Positions 17,858 to 25,838 of a stretch of 64,000 nucleotides of DNA are shown here, piece by piece (positions within the stretch are counted from its first letter, which is position 1; every line of letters starts with the position of its first letter). The notes beneath the pieces were generated by a model. That model was not told the origin of the DNA. It ran no database searches and worked only from the letters and a program-made list of their open reading frames with translations. The position numbers were made by a program, and so were the translations under genes. Location of the stretch: positions 186,001-250,000 of the forward strand of contig NZ_JANLGQ010000002.1 of NCBI RefSeq assembly GCF_026157065.1, in the 5' to 3' direction. The DNA is from Enterococcus sp. HY326. GTDB taxonomy: Bacteria; Bacillota; Bacilli; Lactobacillales; Enterococcaceae.

Positions 17858-18577
17858 ATGAAAATAGCTTTAATTACAGGAGCTGGCAGAAAAACAGGCT
17901 TAGGTTTTGAAACGGCACGACAATTAGGTCAACATGACTACCATGTTATTCTTTCTGGTCGAAAAGCAGAACAGTTAGAAAACTTGACTACTGAACTTAT
18001 AAATGAAGGGCTAAGTGCGTCTTTTATCAAAATGGACGTCAACAGTTCTCAAGAAGTTCTTAGGGCATCAAAAAAAGTTGAAGCGCAATATGGGAAGTTA
18101 GATGTCTTAATTAACAATGCAGTTTTGTTTGGTGGCTCCCAAGCAGCCGAGCTACAGGATTTAGCAGAAATGAAGCTATTATTTGAGACAAATGTCTTAG
18201 GTCCATGGAATGTTACTCAAAAATTTTTACCTTTGTTGAGAAAATCTGCTGAGCCAAGAATTGTCAACGTGTCTAGTGGAGCTGGTTCATTTGAAGATCC
18301 ACAATATGGATTACTAACTGGGATGGAAGGTATCCCTGTTTCAGGCTATGGGTTAACAAAACTAGCCTTAAATGGTTTAACAATCAAAATGGCTAGAGAA
18401 CTTGCTAAGGATAATATTATTGTGAATGCTGTGTGTCCAGATGTGACAGATACATACAGTGATGGCTATGGTCGAAGCATTTCAGATGGTGCTAAAGGAA
18501 TTGTCTGGGCTGCTATGTTACCTAGTGATGGTCCCAGCGGTGGCTTTTTTAGAGATGGGGAGGTCTTGCCTTGGTAA
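17858..18577 (+). CDS. Short-chain dehydrogenase/reductase (carbonyl reductase-like)
   Basis: This 239-residue SDR carries the cofactor loop TGAGRKTGLG at residues 7-16, the INNAV version of NNAG, catalytic serine in NVSSGAG, and the active-site tyrosine and lysine in YGLTK. The long loop before the tyrosine and the overall pattern resemble carbonyl reductase-like SDRs. Such enzymes reduce aldehydes or ketones with NADPH. AGAAGGA precedes the ATG. It is the last intact gene before the gene-poor region and IS element. Confidence 0.9.
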   Translation: MKIALITGAGRKTGLGFETARQLGQHDYHVILSGRKAEQLENLTTELINEGLSASFIKMDVNSSQEVLRASKKVEAQYGKLDVLINNAVLFGGSQAAELQDLAEMKLLFETNVLGPWNVTQKFLPLLRKSAEPRIVNVSSGAGSFEDPQYGLLTGMEGIPVSGYGLTKLALNGLTIKMARELAKDNIIVNAVCPDVTDTYSDGYGRSISDGAKGIVWAAMLPSDGPSGGFFRDGEVLPW

Positions 18578-18822
18578 AAGGTAAACTAACAATAGCCATG
18601 TTAAATGATTCATTTTGAAGAGTAAATTTTTTACTTTTGACACGAATTTTAAGAAGTTGTATTGTACAACCTCTTATTCTATGACTAATTAGGAATCATG
18701 ACCAATGTAGTGGTAACAATTCATTTAAATAGATATGATTATTGTTGATAAAAAAATTTTAAATTGAAAAATATGTTACAATACCCAATGACTAAGTTTT
18801 TTAGAAATTGAGGTAATTATTT

Positions 18823-18861
18823 ATGGCAGAAAATATTCAATGGTTTCTTTCAAATAAGTAA
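18823..18861 (+). other. Tiny ORF with good ribosome binding site
   Basis: A 12-codon ORF (MAENIQWFLSNK) follows TGAGGT at good spacing. It may be the start of a truncated gene or a short peptide. There is no other support. Confidence 0.25.
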
Positions 18862-19029
18862 AGAATGTGGCAGCACCTTAAAATTAAATTTTGGTATTTA
18901 TTCCTAATTAACCATTAGTAAATCAATATTTATATATTTCTTTCTGTTATTCTAAAAATGAAAGTATTATTTTGATTTTAGTCTAAACAAAGTTCAGCTT
19001 GCTAATGAATGCATGTGCTATCCGCCATT

Positions 19030-19050
19030 TGTCCCATGACCTGTCCCATG
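19030..19050 (+). repeat. Paired TGTCCCATG direct repeats (left pair)
   Basis: Two perfect copies of TGTCCCATG at 19030-19038 and 19042-19050. The same 9-mer recurs right after the tyrosine integrase gene at 43047, in the same orientation. Such repeats resemble arm-type integrase binding sites. Confidence 0.6.
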
Positions 19051-19170
19051 GAATTTTTTGAAACAATAAAAATGAATAACGTTAAAGGTTCAGATAGAGT
19101 TTAATACTTTGTTTGAAGCTTATTCTATTAGTTTTTTTTAGATTTGTAGTTAACCATATACAGGTTAATT

Positions 19171-19203
19171 AAAGGAACGAGTTTAATTTCGTTCCTTTTT
19201 TTT
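19171..19203 (+). terminator. Strong intrinsic terminator with no recognised gene before it
   Basis: AAAGGAACGA (19171-19180) pairs with TCGTTCCTTT (19189-19198), followed by a T run. It would protect the IS element from outside transcription or end a lost gene. Confidence 0.8.
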
Positions 19204-19269
19204 GTATGTTTTGAAAACCACCTGCTATGTGGGTGGTTCCAGAGAGCTTCCAGCGTGGTAGAAAAAAAA

Positions 19270-19328
19270 CCTCCTAAAATGCTAAAATGATGCTGGTTTC
19301 CCGACCGCATCATCGACAAAATAGGAGG
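19270..19328 (+). promoter_or_regulatory. tnpA: Leader hairpin hiding the tnpA ribosome binding site
   Basis: CCTCCTA (19270-19276) is the exact complement of TAGGAGG (19322-19328), the tnpA Shine-Dalgarno sequence. Between them ATGATGC (19287-19293) pairs with GCATCAT (19307-19313). This matches the known IS200 strategy of translational silencing by a leader stem-loop. Confidence 0.7.
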
Positions 19329-19335
19329 TACCCTT

Positions 19336-19752
19336 ATGAAAAAGGACAAAGAAAGTTTATCACATACAAGCTGGAGATGTAAGTACCACATCGTATTCGC
19401 CCCTAAATATAGAAGGCAAATTAACTATGGAAAATACAAACAAAGCATCGGTGGGATCATTCGAGAATTGTGCGAGCGAAAGGGAGTAGAAATTCTCGAA
19501 GCGAATGCGTGTAGAGACCACATTCATCTGCTTGTTAGTATTCCACCGAAAATAAGTGTTTCTCAATTCATGGGCTATTTAAAAGGAAAAAGTAGCTTGA
19601 TGATTTTCGATCGCCACGCCAATCTGAAATATCGTTACGGGAATCGAAAATTTTGGTGTCGTGGCTACTACGTGGATACGGTAGGACGAAACAAGGAGAA
19701 AATCACGGAGTATATTCGGAATCAATTACAAGATGATTATGCAGCAGATTAA
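19336..19752 (+). CDS. tnpA: IS200-type transposase TnpA (Y1 HUH), C-terminally truncated
   Basis: The 138-residue protein is a single-strand Y1 transposase. The HUH motif is H62-I-H64 in RDHIHLLVS, and the nucleophilic tyrosine is Y126 in EYIRNQ. It excises and inserts single-stranded DNA at the subterminal hairpins. In frame after the TAA at 19750-19752 the sequence continues for 18 codons (LTLFEEYDPFTGEK...) to a second stop at 19807-19809; this tail is typical of the family, and Q codon CAA to TAA would explain the stop. Catalytic residues are all before the stop, so partial activity is possible. Confidence 0.9.
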   Translation: MKKDKESLSHTSWRCKYHIVFAPKYRRQINYGKYKQSIGGIIRELCERKGVEILEANACRDHIHLLVSIPPKISVSQFMGYLKGKSSLMIFDRHANLKYRYGNRKFWCRGYYVDTVGRNKEKITEYIRNQLQDDYAAD

Positions 19753-20089
19753 CTGACATTGTTCGAAGAATATGATCCGTTTACAGGAGAAAAAAACAAA
19801 AAGAAATAAGAAGAGATTCTTTTAGAATCAGCGAGTAATAGTGGTGCGGGAGGAAGCTCCTTCAGAAGGCCTTTTAGGCCGTGGTCGGTAAAAGAGGCTT
19901 TCAGCCGAAGAGCAAACCACCAGTTCACACTGGTGGTTTTGATTACTTCGTGAGAATAGAAGAAAGTTGTCCAAAAAGCTACAACAATTGTACCTAAACA
20001 CAAATTTACTAATTGATAATAAAATCTTACGTTATCAACAACTTTGGTTAAATTATGGTTTTATGAATCAAGATATACCCAAAAAGTGA

Positions 20090-20118
20090 TTGACATTTAT
20101 TTTTATTTTGAGTATTCT
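20090..20118 (+). promoter_or_regulatory. Promoter of the polyol permease operon
   Basis: TTGACA (20090-20095) and TATTCT (20113-20118) are 17 bp apart, 43 bp before the permease start. A loose cre-like match (TGTAATCGTTATTC, 20124-20137) overlaps the start of transcription. The rest of the gap from 19940 shows nothing else. Confidence 0.7.
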
Positions 20119-20161
20119 TGTTGTGTAATCGTTATTCTTTTTGAAAAACTGGAGGTACGTT

Positions 20162-21424
20162 ATGGAAAAACAGCAAGGATTATTGTATAAATTGGGAATT
20201 CCGACAATATTATTCTGGGGTTATGTTGGAGTTTTCCTTTTTATGCTCGGGGCGGGTATTGAAAACAGTTGGTTATCCTCTTACTTAGTGAATATAGGAC
20301 TAACAAAGACTGAATCAGCAACTATTTTTTCACTGTATGGCGTATTGGTTGCACTTGTTTCATGGTTATCTGGAATATTAGTTCAAATTTTTGGCGTTCG
20401 TAAGGTAATGATTTCTGGATTAATTATTTTTATTTTGAGTTCGGTACCTTTAATTTTATGGGCAATTCCATCTGCGGGATTTATTCCAATTGCAGTGACA
20501 TACATGCTAAGAGGGATGTCGTATCCATTATTTGTTTATTCATTCTTAGTTTGGATTACCTATCGTGCATCAAATGAAATAATGGGCCGGGCAACATCAT
20601 GGTTTTGGATTTGTTTTAATTTAGGAATAACAATTGTTGGCCCTACATTAGCTGCAAACTCAATTACTTTTATGGGAGAGTTAAACGTTTTATGGTTGGG
20701 CATGGGAATTGCATTACTTGGAGGCTTTTGTGCGTTAATACTAAACAGAGACCAATTAATTCTTCCGAAAAATAATAATTCAATTGCGAAGGAATTAACT
20801 GATAGCCTACTGATAATGTTTAAAAAACCTAAATTAGGGATGGGGATGCTTGTAAAGACAGTAAACAGTATTGCTCAGTATGGTTTTGTTATTATTATGC
20901 CAATATACCTTATCACTAAAGGCTTTTCACTAGCACAATGGGCTAGTATTTGGGGGCTATCTTATATTGTTTGTACATTTGCATCAATATTTTTTGGATT
21001 TTTAGGTGACAAGTTTGGGTGGAGAAAAACAGTTGCTTATTTTGCTGGTACATTGACAGGATTATCTTGTTTGTTAATTTACTATGCGGCTGAATTTATG
21101 TCTGGTCAGTATCTCCCTATGTTACTTTCGTTTATTGTTTATGCATTGGGGTTAGCAGCTTACAATCCGTTATCCGCATTAATGCCAGCTTTAGCTCCTG
21201 ATAATAAGGCAGCGGCTGTATCAGTCCTAAACTTAGGGTCTGGTTTAAGTAACTTTGTCGGCCCACTAATTGTATCCATTATGTTTGAACCTTTTGGTGC
21301 CCCGGCAGTACTATTTACATTCGCAATTTTGTATTTTGCTTCTAGTATCGTTGCCTTTTTCTTGAAGACTCCAGCAGAAGAAGCGAACAAATCAAAAGCT
21401 ATTACAGAAGTAGAATCAAATTAG
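20162..21424 (+). CDS. MFS permease, polyol/sugar type (RbtT/DalT/CsbX-like)
   Basis: The 420-residue protein has twelve predicted membrane segments. The N-terminal YVGVFLFMLGAGIENSWLSSYL and the VYSFLVWITYR segment resemble the RbtT/DalT/CsbX group, whose known members import pentitols by proton symport. The ATG at 20162 follows GGAGGT; the longer TTG start is less likely. It heads an operon with an unknown 81-residue protein, a class II aldolase and an iron alcohol dehydrogenase. It is the only clear importer in the inositol-type island, so inositol or an inositol glycoside is a possible substrate. That is inference from context. Confidence 0.85.
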   Translation: MEKQQGLLYKLGIPTILFWGYVGVFLFMLGAGIENSWLSSYLVNIGLTKTESATIFSLYGVLVALVSWLSGILVQIFGVRKVMISGLIIFILSSVPLILWAIPSAGFIPIAVTYMLRGMSYPLFVYSFLVWITYRASNEIMGRATSWFWICFNLGITIVGPTLAANSITFMGELNVLWLGMGIALLGGFCALILNRDQLILPKNNNSIAKELTDSLLIMFKKPKLGMGMLVKTVNSIAQYGFVIIMPIYLITKGFSLAQWASIWGLSYIVCTFASIFFGFLGDKFGWRKTVAYFAGTLTGLSCLLIYYAAEFMSGQYLPMLLSFIVYALGLAAYNPLSALMPALAPDNKAAAVSVLNLGSGLSNFVGPLIVSIMFEPFGAPAVLFTFAILYFASSIVAFFLKTPAEEANKSKAITEVESN

Positions 21425-21435
21425 GAGGGCTTGTT

Positions 21436-21681
21436 ATGAAAAGAGAAATTAAGTTAAATCCAAAAGAATTTGCAAATTTGGTTGTGTCTAGCCACCAATC
21501 AAATGAGGAAAACTTAGAGAAAATTGCGAAGGAAAAATTAACTTTGTATTTAGTTAGTTACACCTTAGTCGAAGAATTTAATAAACTGGAAAAAGAAAAT
21601 CTATATGGAATCAGCAATGAAGAATTTCAAAGTAGATTATCCAATTTACAATTCTCACCAAATGAATATTTCAAAAAGTAG
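21436..21681 (+). CDS. Hypothetical protein
   Basis: I do not recognise this 81-residue protein. It is highly charged, lysine- and glutamate-rich, has no membrane segment or signal peptide, and looks mostly helical. It starts 11 bp after the permease stop with GGAGGG upstream and ends 21 bp before the aldolase gene, so it is a real operon member. A small adaptor or regulatory role for the permease or aldolase is conceivable but has no sequence support. Confidence 0.7.
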   Translation: MKREIKLNPKEFANLVVSSHQSNEENLEKIAKEKLTLYLVSYTLVEEFNKLEKENLYGISNEEFQSRLSNLQFSPNEYFKK

Positions 21682-21702
21682 GCAAGAAAGGCGGCGAAAA
21701 AG

Positions 21703-22548
21703 ATGCTAAAAAATTTGAATGACATATTACCTGAGGCAAAAAGCAGGAAGGAAGCAGTTGGTCACTTCAATATAAATGGTCAATTGTGGATTGAAAATAT
21801 TCTAAAAGCCGCAGTTTCTGAGAACTCACCAGTAATACTAGCTACTTCGGATCGTATGGTGGATTATCTTGGAGGGTTTAAAACCATTCAGAAGTTAGTA
21901 CTATCATTAATTGACTATTACAATATTGAGATTCCAGTTGTTTTGCACTTAGATCATGGACAAACAATAGAGAGGTGCTTTGAAGCAATAGATGCCGGGT
22001 ATTCTTCTGTGATGTTTGATGGGAGCCATGAAGTGCTCGAAAAGAATATCGAGTTAACTAGGAAAGTCGTTGATTATGCTCATAATAAGAATGTTTCTGT
22101 TGAAGCCGAAATTGGAACGGTTGGTGGAAATGAAGATGGAGTTATTGGTGGAATAAACTATGCAGACCTTAATGAGTGTATTCGTTTAGTAGATGAAACG
22201 GGAATCGATGCATTAGCGGCAGCATTAGGTTCAGTTCATGGTCCATACCAAGGAGAACCTAAGCTAGGTTTTGCAGAAATGAGAGCAATCTCAGAAGCAA
22301 TTAGTATTCCCCTAGTTTTGCACGGAGCTAGCGGGATTCCGACTCACCAAATAAGAAAAGCGATTGAACTAGGACATGCAAAAATTAATGTAAATACTGA
22401 ATTAAATCTAGCATGGAAAGCTGGATTAATTGATTCTTTAAGGAATTATCCAACTGTGTATGAGCCAAAAATTTTACAAGAATTAAGTGCAAAAAACATT
22501 TACTCAGTTGTGAAAGAAAAAATTCGGGAGTTTAAAAATTTGGAATGA
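21703..22548 (+). CDS. Class II aldolase (fructose-bisphosphate/tagatose-bisphosphate/IolJ type)
   Basis: This 281-residue enzyme has the class II aldolase signatures. Zinc ligands are His in LHLDHG (with the catalytic Asp), His in GSVHGPY and His in LVLHGASG; the phosphate-binding part is GASG...NVNTE. Members split fructose- or tagatose-1,6-bisphosphate or, as IolJ, 2-deoxy-5-keto-gluconate-6-phosphate into dihydroxyacetone phosphate and malonic semialdehyde. No other aldolase lies in this island, and iolC (maker of the IolJ substrate) is present, so the IolJ role is the best inference. The substrate cannot be proved from sequence. Confidence 0.9.
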   Translation: MLKNLNDILPEAKSRKEAVGHFNINGQLWIENILKAAVSENSPVILATSDRMVDYLGGFKTIQKLVLSLIDYYNIEIPVVLHLDHGQTIERCFEAIDAGYSSVMFDGSHEVLEKNIELTRKVVDYAHNKNVSVEAEIGTVGGNEDGVIGGINYADLNECIRLVDETGIDALAAALGSVHGPYQGEPKLGFAEMRAISEAISIPLVLHGASGIPTHQIRKAIELGHAKINVNTELNLAWKAGLIDSLRNYPTVYEPKILQELSAKNIYSVVKEKIREFKNLE

Positions 22549-22561
22549 AAGTTGGAAAAAA

Positions 22562-23734
22562 ATGAAGGATATTATTCAATTAAATTTACCTAAGACAATC
22601 TATCTCGGAAATGGTTCTATCAACAAGCTCGCACAAGAAGCAGAAACACTTGGATCGAGGCCTTTAATTCTTTGTGATCCATTTTTATTGAAAAATGGTT
22701 CATTTGAACTCATAGCCAATATATTGAACTCTGTAAATCAAAGATTTAGTTTATATAGTGAGATAAATTCAGAACCGACTCAAGACTATGTGTATGATGC
22801 AGTTAAAATTGCTAAAAACGATCAATGTGATTATATTATTGCTATTGGTGGTGGCAGCTGTTTAGATACTGCAAAAGCCGTAGCCGCTGTTATCACTAAT
22901 AATGTTGCGATTGAAAGTTTTTACGGGAGTGATTTTCAAGGAGTGTCAAGTCCATTGCCATTAATAGCAATTCCCACAACAGCTGGGACAGGTTCAGAAG
23001 CGACAGATGTGACTGTAATAACGAACACAAAAACTCAAGTAAAAATGATGCTAAAGAATCGAATTTTTTTACCTGAGATAGCAATAGTAGATCCACAGTT
23101 CACTAAAACGGTCCCTAAAGGAATCACCGCTGCTACTGGTTTAGATGCTTTATGTCATGCCCTAGAATCATATGTATCAATCAAATCAAATAGTTTAACA
23201 AAAATGTATTCGTTAGATGCTTTAAAAAGAATTCTAACAAATATTGAAAAAGTTTATGATGACGGAAATGATGAAGAGGCAAGAAATGAAATGATGATTG
23301 GTAGTACAGAAGCGGGCATTGCATTTTCAAACGCATCAGTTACTCTTGTTCATGGTATGAGTAGACCGATTGGGGCACTTTTCCATGTACCACATGGGTT
23401 ATCCAATGCAATGCTCCTGCCAATTTTTCTAGAATTTAGTCAAGAGGTAATCAAACAAAAGCTATCTGAGATTGTTGACTATATTTATCCAAATAAAGTG
23501 AATCTTGATATAGATGAAAAAAGCGAATATCTAGTTCAAACGATAAAAAAAATCTGCCTTCATCTAGAGGTTACTAATTTAGCAGAATGGGGAATAGAGT
23601 TTACAGAATTTGAAAGAGCAGTTAATAAAATGGCAGAAGATGCTCTAGCTAGTGGAAGTCCACAAAATAATCCCAAAGTACCATCCAAAGAAGAAATTAT
23701 TCAGCTTTATTTTAAAGCTTTCTCATATAAATAG
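22562..23734 (+). CDS. Iron-containing alcohol dehydrogenase
   Basis: The 390-residue protein is a group III iron-dependent alcohol dehydrogenase. The N-terminal half has the NAD-binding GGGSCLDTAK motif, and the C-terminal half has the metal-binding pattern (TGLDALCHALES, TLVHGMSRPIGALFHVPHGLSNA). These enzymes interconvert aldehydes and alcohols with NAD(P)H. It follows the aldolase by 13 bp. If the aldolase makes malonic semialdehyde, this enzyme could reduce it to 3-hydroxypropionate, a useful bypass because iolA is broken. That role is inferred. Confidence 0.92.
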   Translation: MKDIIQLNLPKTIYLGNGSINKLAQEAETLGSRPLILCDPFLLKNGSFELIANILNSVNQRFSLYSEINSEPTQDYVYDAVKIAKNDQCDYIIAIGGGSCLDTAKAVAAVITNNVAIESFYGSDFQGVSSPLPLIAIPTTAGTGSEATDVTVITNTKTQVKMMLKNRIFLPEIAIVDPQFTKTVPKGITAATGLDALCHALESYVSIKSNSLTKMYSLDALKRILTNIEKVYDDGNDEEARNEMMIGSTEAGIAFSNASVTLVHGMSRPIGALFHVPHGLSNAMLLPIFLEFSQEVIKQKLSEIVDYIYPNKVNLDIDEKSEYLVQTIKKICLHLEVTNLAEWGIEFTEFERAVNKMAEDALASGSPQNNPKVPSKEEIIQLYFKAFSYK

Positions 23735-23785
23735 AAAAGCTATTGACCATCTTCAAAACATATGAGGATGGTCAATAGCTTTTTA
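23735..23785. terminator. Strong bidirectional terminator
   Basis: A perfect 17-bp stem pairs 23735-23751 (AAAAGCTATTGACCATC) with 23767-23783. It lies between the converging dehydrogenase and AraC genes, with A and T runs on both sides. Confidence 0.9.
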
Positions 23786-24646
23786 AGTTCCAATAAAAAA
23801 ATTTCTAAAATTCAATGGAGTCTCGCTAGTTTCTTTTTTAAATGAAAAAGTGAAATGTGACGCACTCGTGAAGCCAACATCAAAAGCAATCTCTTCGATA
23901 GATTTCCTTGTCTCCCTCAATAGTTTTTTCGAATTTTTGATGCGAATATCAGTCACATATTGATGTGGAGACATTCCGACTTCCTTTTTGAATTGTCGGG
24001 AAAAATGATATTTGCTTAATCCGGCATATTCTGCAATTTCATCAACCGAAATGGAATCAGCATAATGAGTTTCAATATAGATTTGTGATTTTAAAATCGA
24101 TTTGGAAACAGTCTGTTTGTTTGCAAATAGCATTGATGTGAATATTTGTGTAAGACTCAAAGACATCACATGATCATTCGGTCTTAACCCCATGAGCTCA
24201 ACCATAATTTGTGAGAAAGGTGAGATCAAATCAGAACAATTCTCAAAGTAGATGCCATTAAGATCATGAATTTCATCGTAGTAGGGTTCAGATAGTATTC
24301 CAGTGAAATGAACAAATTGAAATTTCACTCTACCTGTTGCCCAATAGTGGTTTGCTATTCTGGAGTCAAGTAAAACAATAGACCCAGCTTTTGCATAAAA
24401 TATTTTTTCCTCATACTCAATGGCTAATTCTCCTTCCAAAATATGAAGCATCAGAAAAACATCATAAAATTGCCCTGCAGCTTTTCGATTTATTTCATAT
24501 GGCAAATCGCAGGTAAGTTCTCCTCCCCACAATATACAAAATAAATTTTTTTTTGCAAAACTCGAAGGATTATTAAAATATACCCCTTTTCTAGAAATAA
24601 TACCTTTGTCAAAGTGACCCATTTTGTCCTGGCTAAATTGCTCCAT
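23783..24646 (-). CDS. AraC family transcriptional regulator
   Basis: This 287-residue regulator has an N-terminal cupin-like sensing domain (about residues 25-150) and two C-terminal AraC helix-turn-helix motifs (about 185-285, with SVDEIAEYAGLSKYHFSRQFK and SIEEIAFDVGFTSASHFTFSFKK). I chose the ATG at 24646 because GGGAGG lies 9 bp before it; the frame is open back to 24691. It is divergent from the iolE-type operon, with a shared 250-bp control region holding a perfect cre site. It probably activates that operon, and maybe the permease operon, when a sugar or inositol derivative binds. Confidence 0.92.
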   Translation of the reverse strand: MEQFSQDKMGHFDKGIISRKGVYFNNPSSFAKKNLFCILWGGELTCDLPYEINRKAAGQFYDVFLMLHILEGELAIEYEEKIFYAKAGSIVLLDSRIANHYWATGRVKFQFVHFTGILSEPYYDEIHDLNGIYFENCSDLISPFSQIMVELMGLRPNDHVMSLSLTQIFTSMLFANKQTVSKSILKSQIYIETHYADSISVDEIAEYAGLSKYHFSRQFKKEVGMSPHQYVTDIRIKNSKKLLRETRKSIEEIAFDVGFTSASHFTFSFKKETSETPLNFRNFFIGT

Positions 24647-24700
24647 TTTATTAAACCTCCCACATAGCACAAAATCGATAAAAATCAGCAAATTTACGAA

Positions 24701-24716
24701 TTGGAAACGGATTCTT
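24701..24716. promoter_or_regulatory. cre site between araC-type gene and iolE operon
   Basis: TTGGAAACGGATTCTT fits every position of the CcpA consensus WTGNAANCGNWNNCWW. It lies just upstream of the AraC start and 180 bp before iolE. CcpA repression of the regulator or operon is likely. Confidence 0.65.
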
Positions 24717-24895
24717 ATAAAAGTATACTAAGTATGTAATCAAGTTAAAAGAACCGATTAAACTAAGGAACTCTATTTTGTGCCTTTTTATAAAACTATT
24801 TTCATTTTATTTAAAAACAATATAGAGAAATAACTGATATGGATTTTATCGTAATTCTTTTAAGCAATAATACTATATTCAAAGGAGGATTGTAA

Positions 24896-25792
24896 ATGTT
24901 TGACGGAAAAAATATTCAGTTAGGAATATCTCCATTAGGTTGGAGTAATGATGACATGCCTGAACTAGGTGCTGAAAATTCTTATGAGCAATGCATTAAT
25001 GAAACTTCATTAGCTGGTTTCTCTGGAACAGAAGTTGGTATAAAATTTCCATCTGATCCAAAAAGCATAAATGAATCTCTAAAATCAAGAAATTTAAAAG
25101 TTGCAAGTAAATGGTTTTCATCGTTTTTATGCTCAACTCCTTATGAGGAAAATGAAGCAGAGTTTTTGAAGGAATTAGATTTTTTAGAAAGCGTTGGTTC
25201 AAACAGAATTAACGTCTGTGAGTTAACCCGAAATTTATTCGCCTCTGAAAAATCAATGTTTGGCAATGCGAAACCTGTAGCTTCTGATGAAGAGTGGGTG
25301 AAGCTAACAACTGGATTAAACAAACTTGGCAAAGTCGCAAATGAACGTGGATTTAAATTATGCTTCCATCATCACATGGCAACAGTTGTTCAAACTTATG
25401 CTGAGACAAAGCGATTGCTTGAAAATACAGATCCAGAGTTGGTTTATCTCTGCTTCGATACAGGACACTTTACTTTTTCAAATGAAGATGCCGTACAAGC
25501 GTGTCAAGATTTTGTAAATAGAATTGGGCATGTTCATTTGAAAGATATTCGAAAAGATAAGATGACTGAAGCAATATCTCAGGGGTATAAATTTAGAAAA
25601 GCTGTTGTTGAGGGCTGCTTCACCGTTCCGGGTGATGGATTTGTGAACTTCCCTAGAATCTTTGAAATCCTAGATTCGAATGATTATGAGGGATGGTTAC
25701 TTGTTGAAGCAGAGCAAAATCCAAAGAAAGCCAACCCACTAGAATATGCAGTGAAAGCAAGAAAGTATTTACAAGAAAAAACGGGTCTTTAG
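24896..25792 (+). CDS. iolE: Inosose dehydratase IolE
   Basis: The 298-residue TIM-barrel protein of the xylose isomerase-like superfamily matches IolE in length and in its N-terminal signature (LGISPLGWSNDDMPELG). Metal-binding residues expected of the fold are present in CFHHHMAT, YLCFDTGHF, HVHLKDIR and the final LLVEAEQ. IolE dehydrates scyllo-inosose to 3D-(3,5/4)-trihydroxycyclohexane-1,2-dione, the IolD substrate. AAAGGAGG precedes the start. It heads a five- to six-gene operon controlled by the AraC protein and is separate from the iolABCD genes 7 kb further on. Confidence 0.88.
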   Translation: MFDGKNIQLGISPLGWSNDDMPELGAENSYEQCINETSLAGFSGTEVGIKFPSDPKSINESLKSRNLKVASKWFSSFLCSTPYEENEAEFLKELDFLESVGSNRINVCELTRNLFASEKSMFGNAKPVASDEEWVKLTTGLNKLGKVANERGFKLCFHHHMATVVQTYAETKRLLENTDPELVYLCFDTGHFTFSNEDAVQACQDFVNRIGHVHLKDIRKDKMTEAISQGYKFRKAVVEGCFTVPGDGFVNFPRIFEILDSNDYEGWLLVEAEQNPKKANPLEYAVKARKYLQEKTGL

Positions 25793-25838
25793 TGGGAAAC
25801 CACTTAAAAATAAAAAATTATATTGGAGGAAATTAGCT

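Larger units (their letters stand above)
18578..19170. other. Gene-poor AT-rich stretch
   Basis: No ORF of useful length is seen. It holds a promoter-like pair TTGACA (18637-18642) and TATTGT (18660-18665) overlapping the inverted repeat GTTGTATTGTACAAC (18656-18670), a tiny ORF at 18823-18861, and two TGTCCCATG direct repeats at 19030-19050. It may be the decayed edge of an integrated element. Confidence 0.5.
19216..19939 (+). mobile_element. IS200-type insertion sequence (IS200/IS605 family)
   Basis: The element has the layout of IS200: no terminal inverted repeats but subterminal hairpins at both ends, one small transposase gene and no tnpB. The left hairpin pairs AACCACC (19216-19222) with GGTGGTT (19232-19238). 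The right one pairs AAACCACCAG (19914-19923) with CTGGTGGTTT (19930-19939). A long hairpin lies in the tnpA leader. Exact ends were not fixed, because IS200 elements make no target duplication. Confidence 0.85.

Noticed and set aside
16636..18577. Prophage in region 1
   Set aside because: No structural, lysis or replication genes; the lone integrase is at 41.7 kb.
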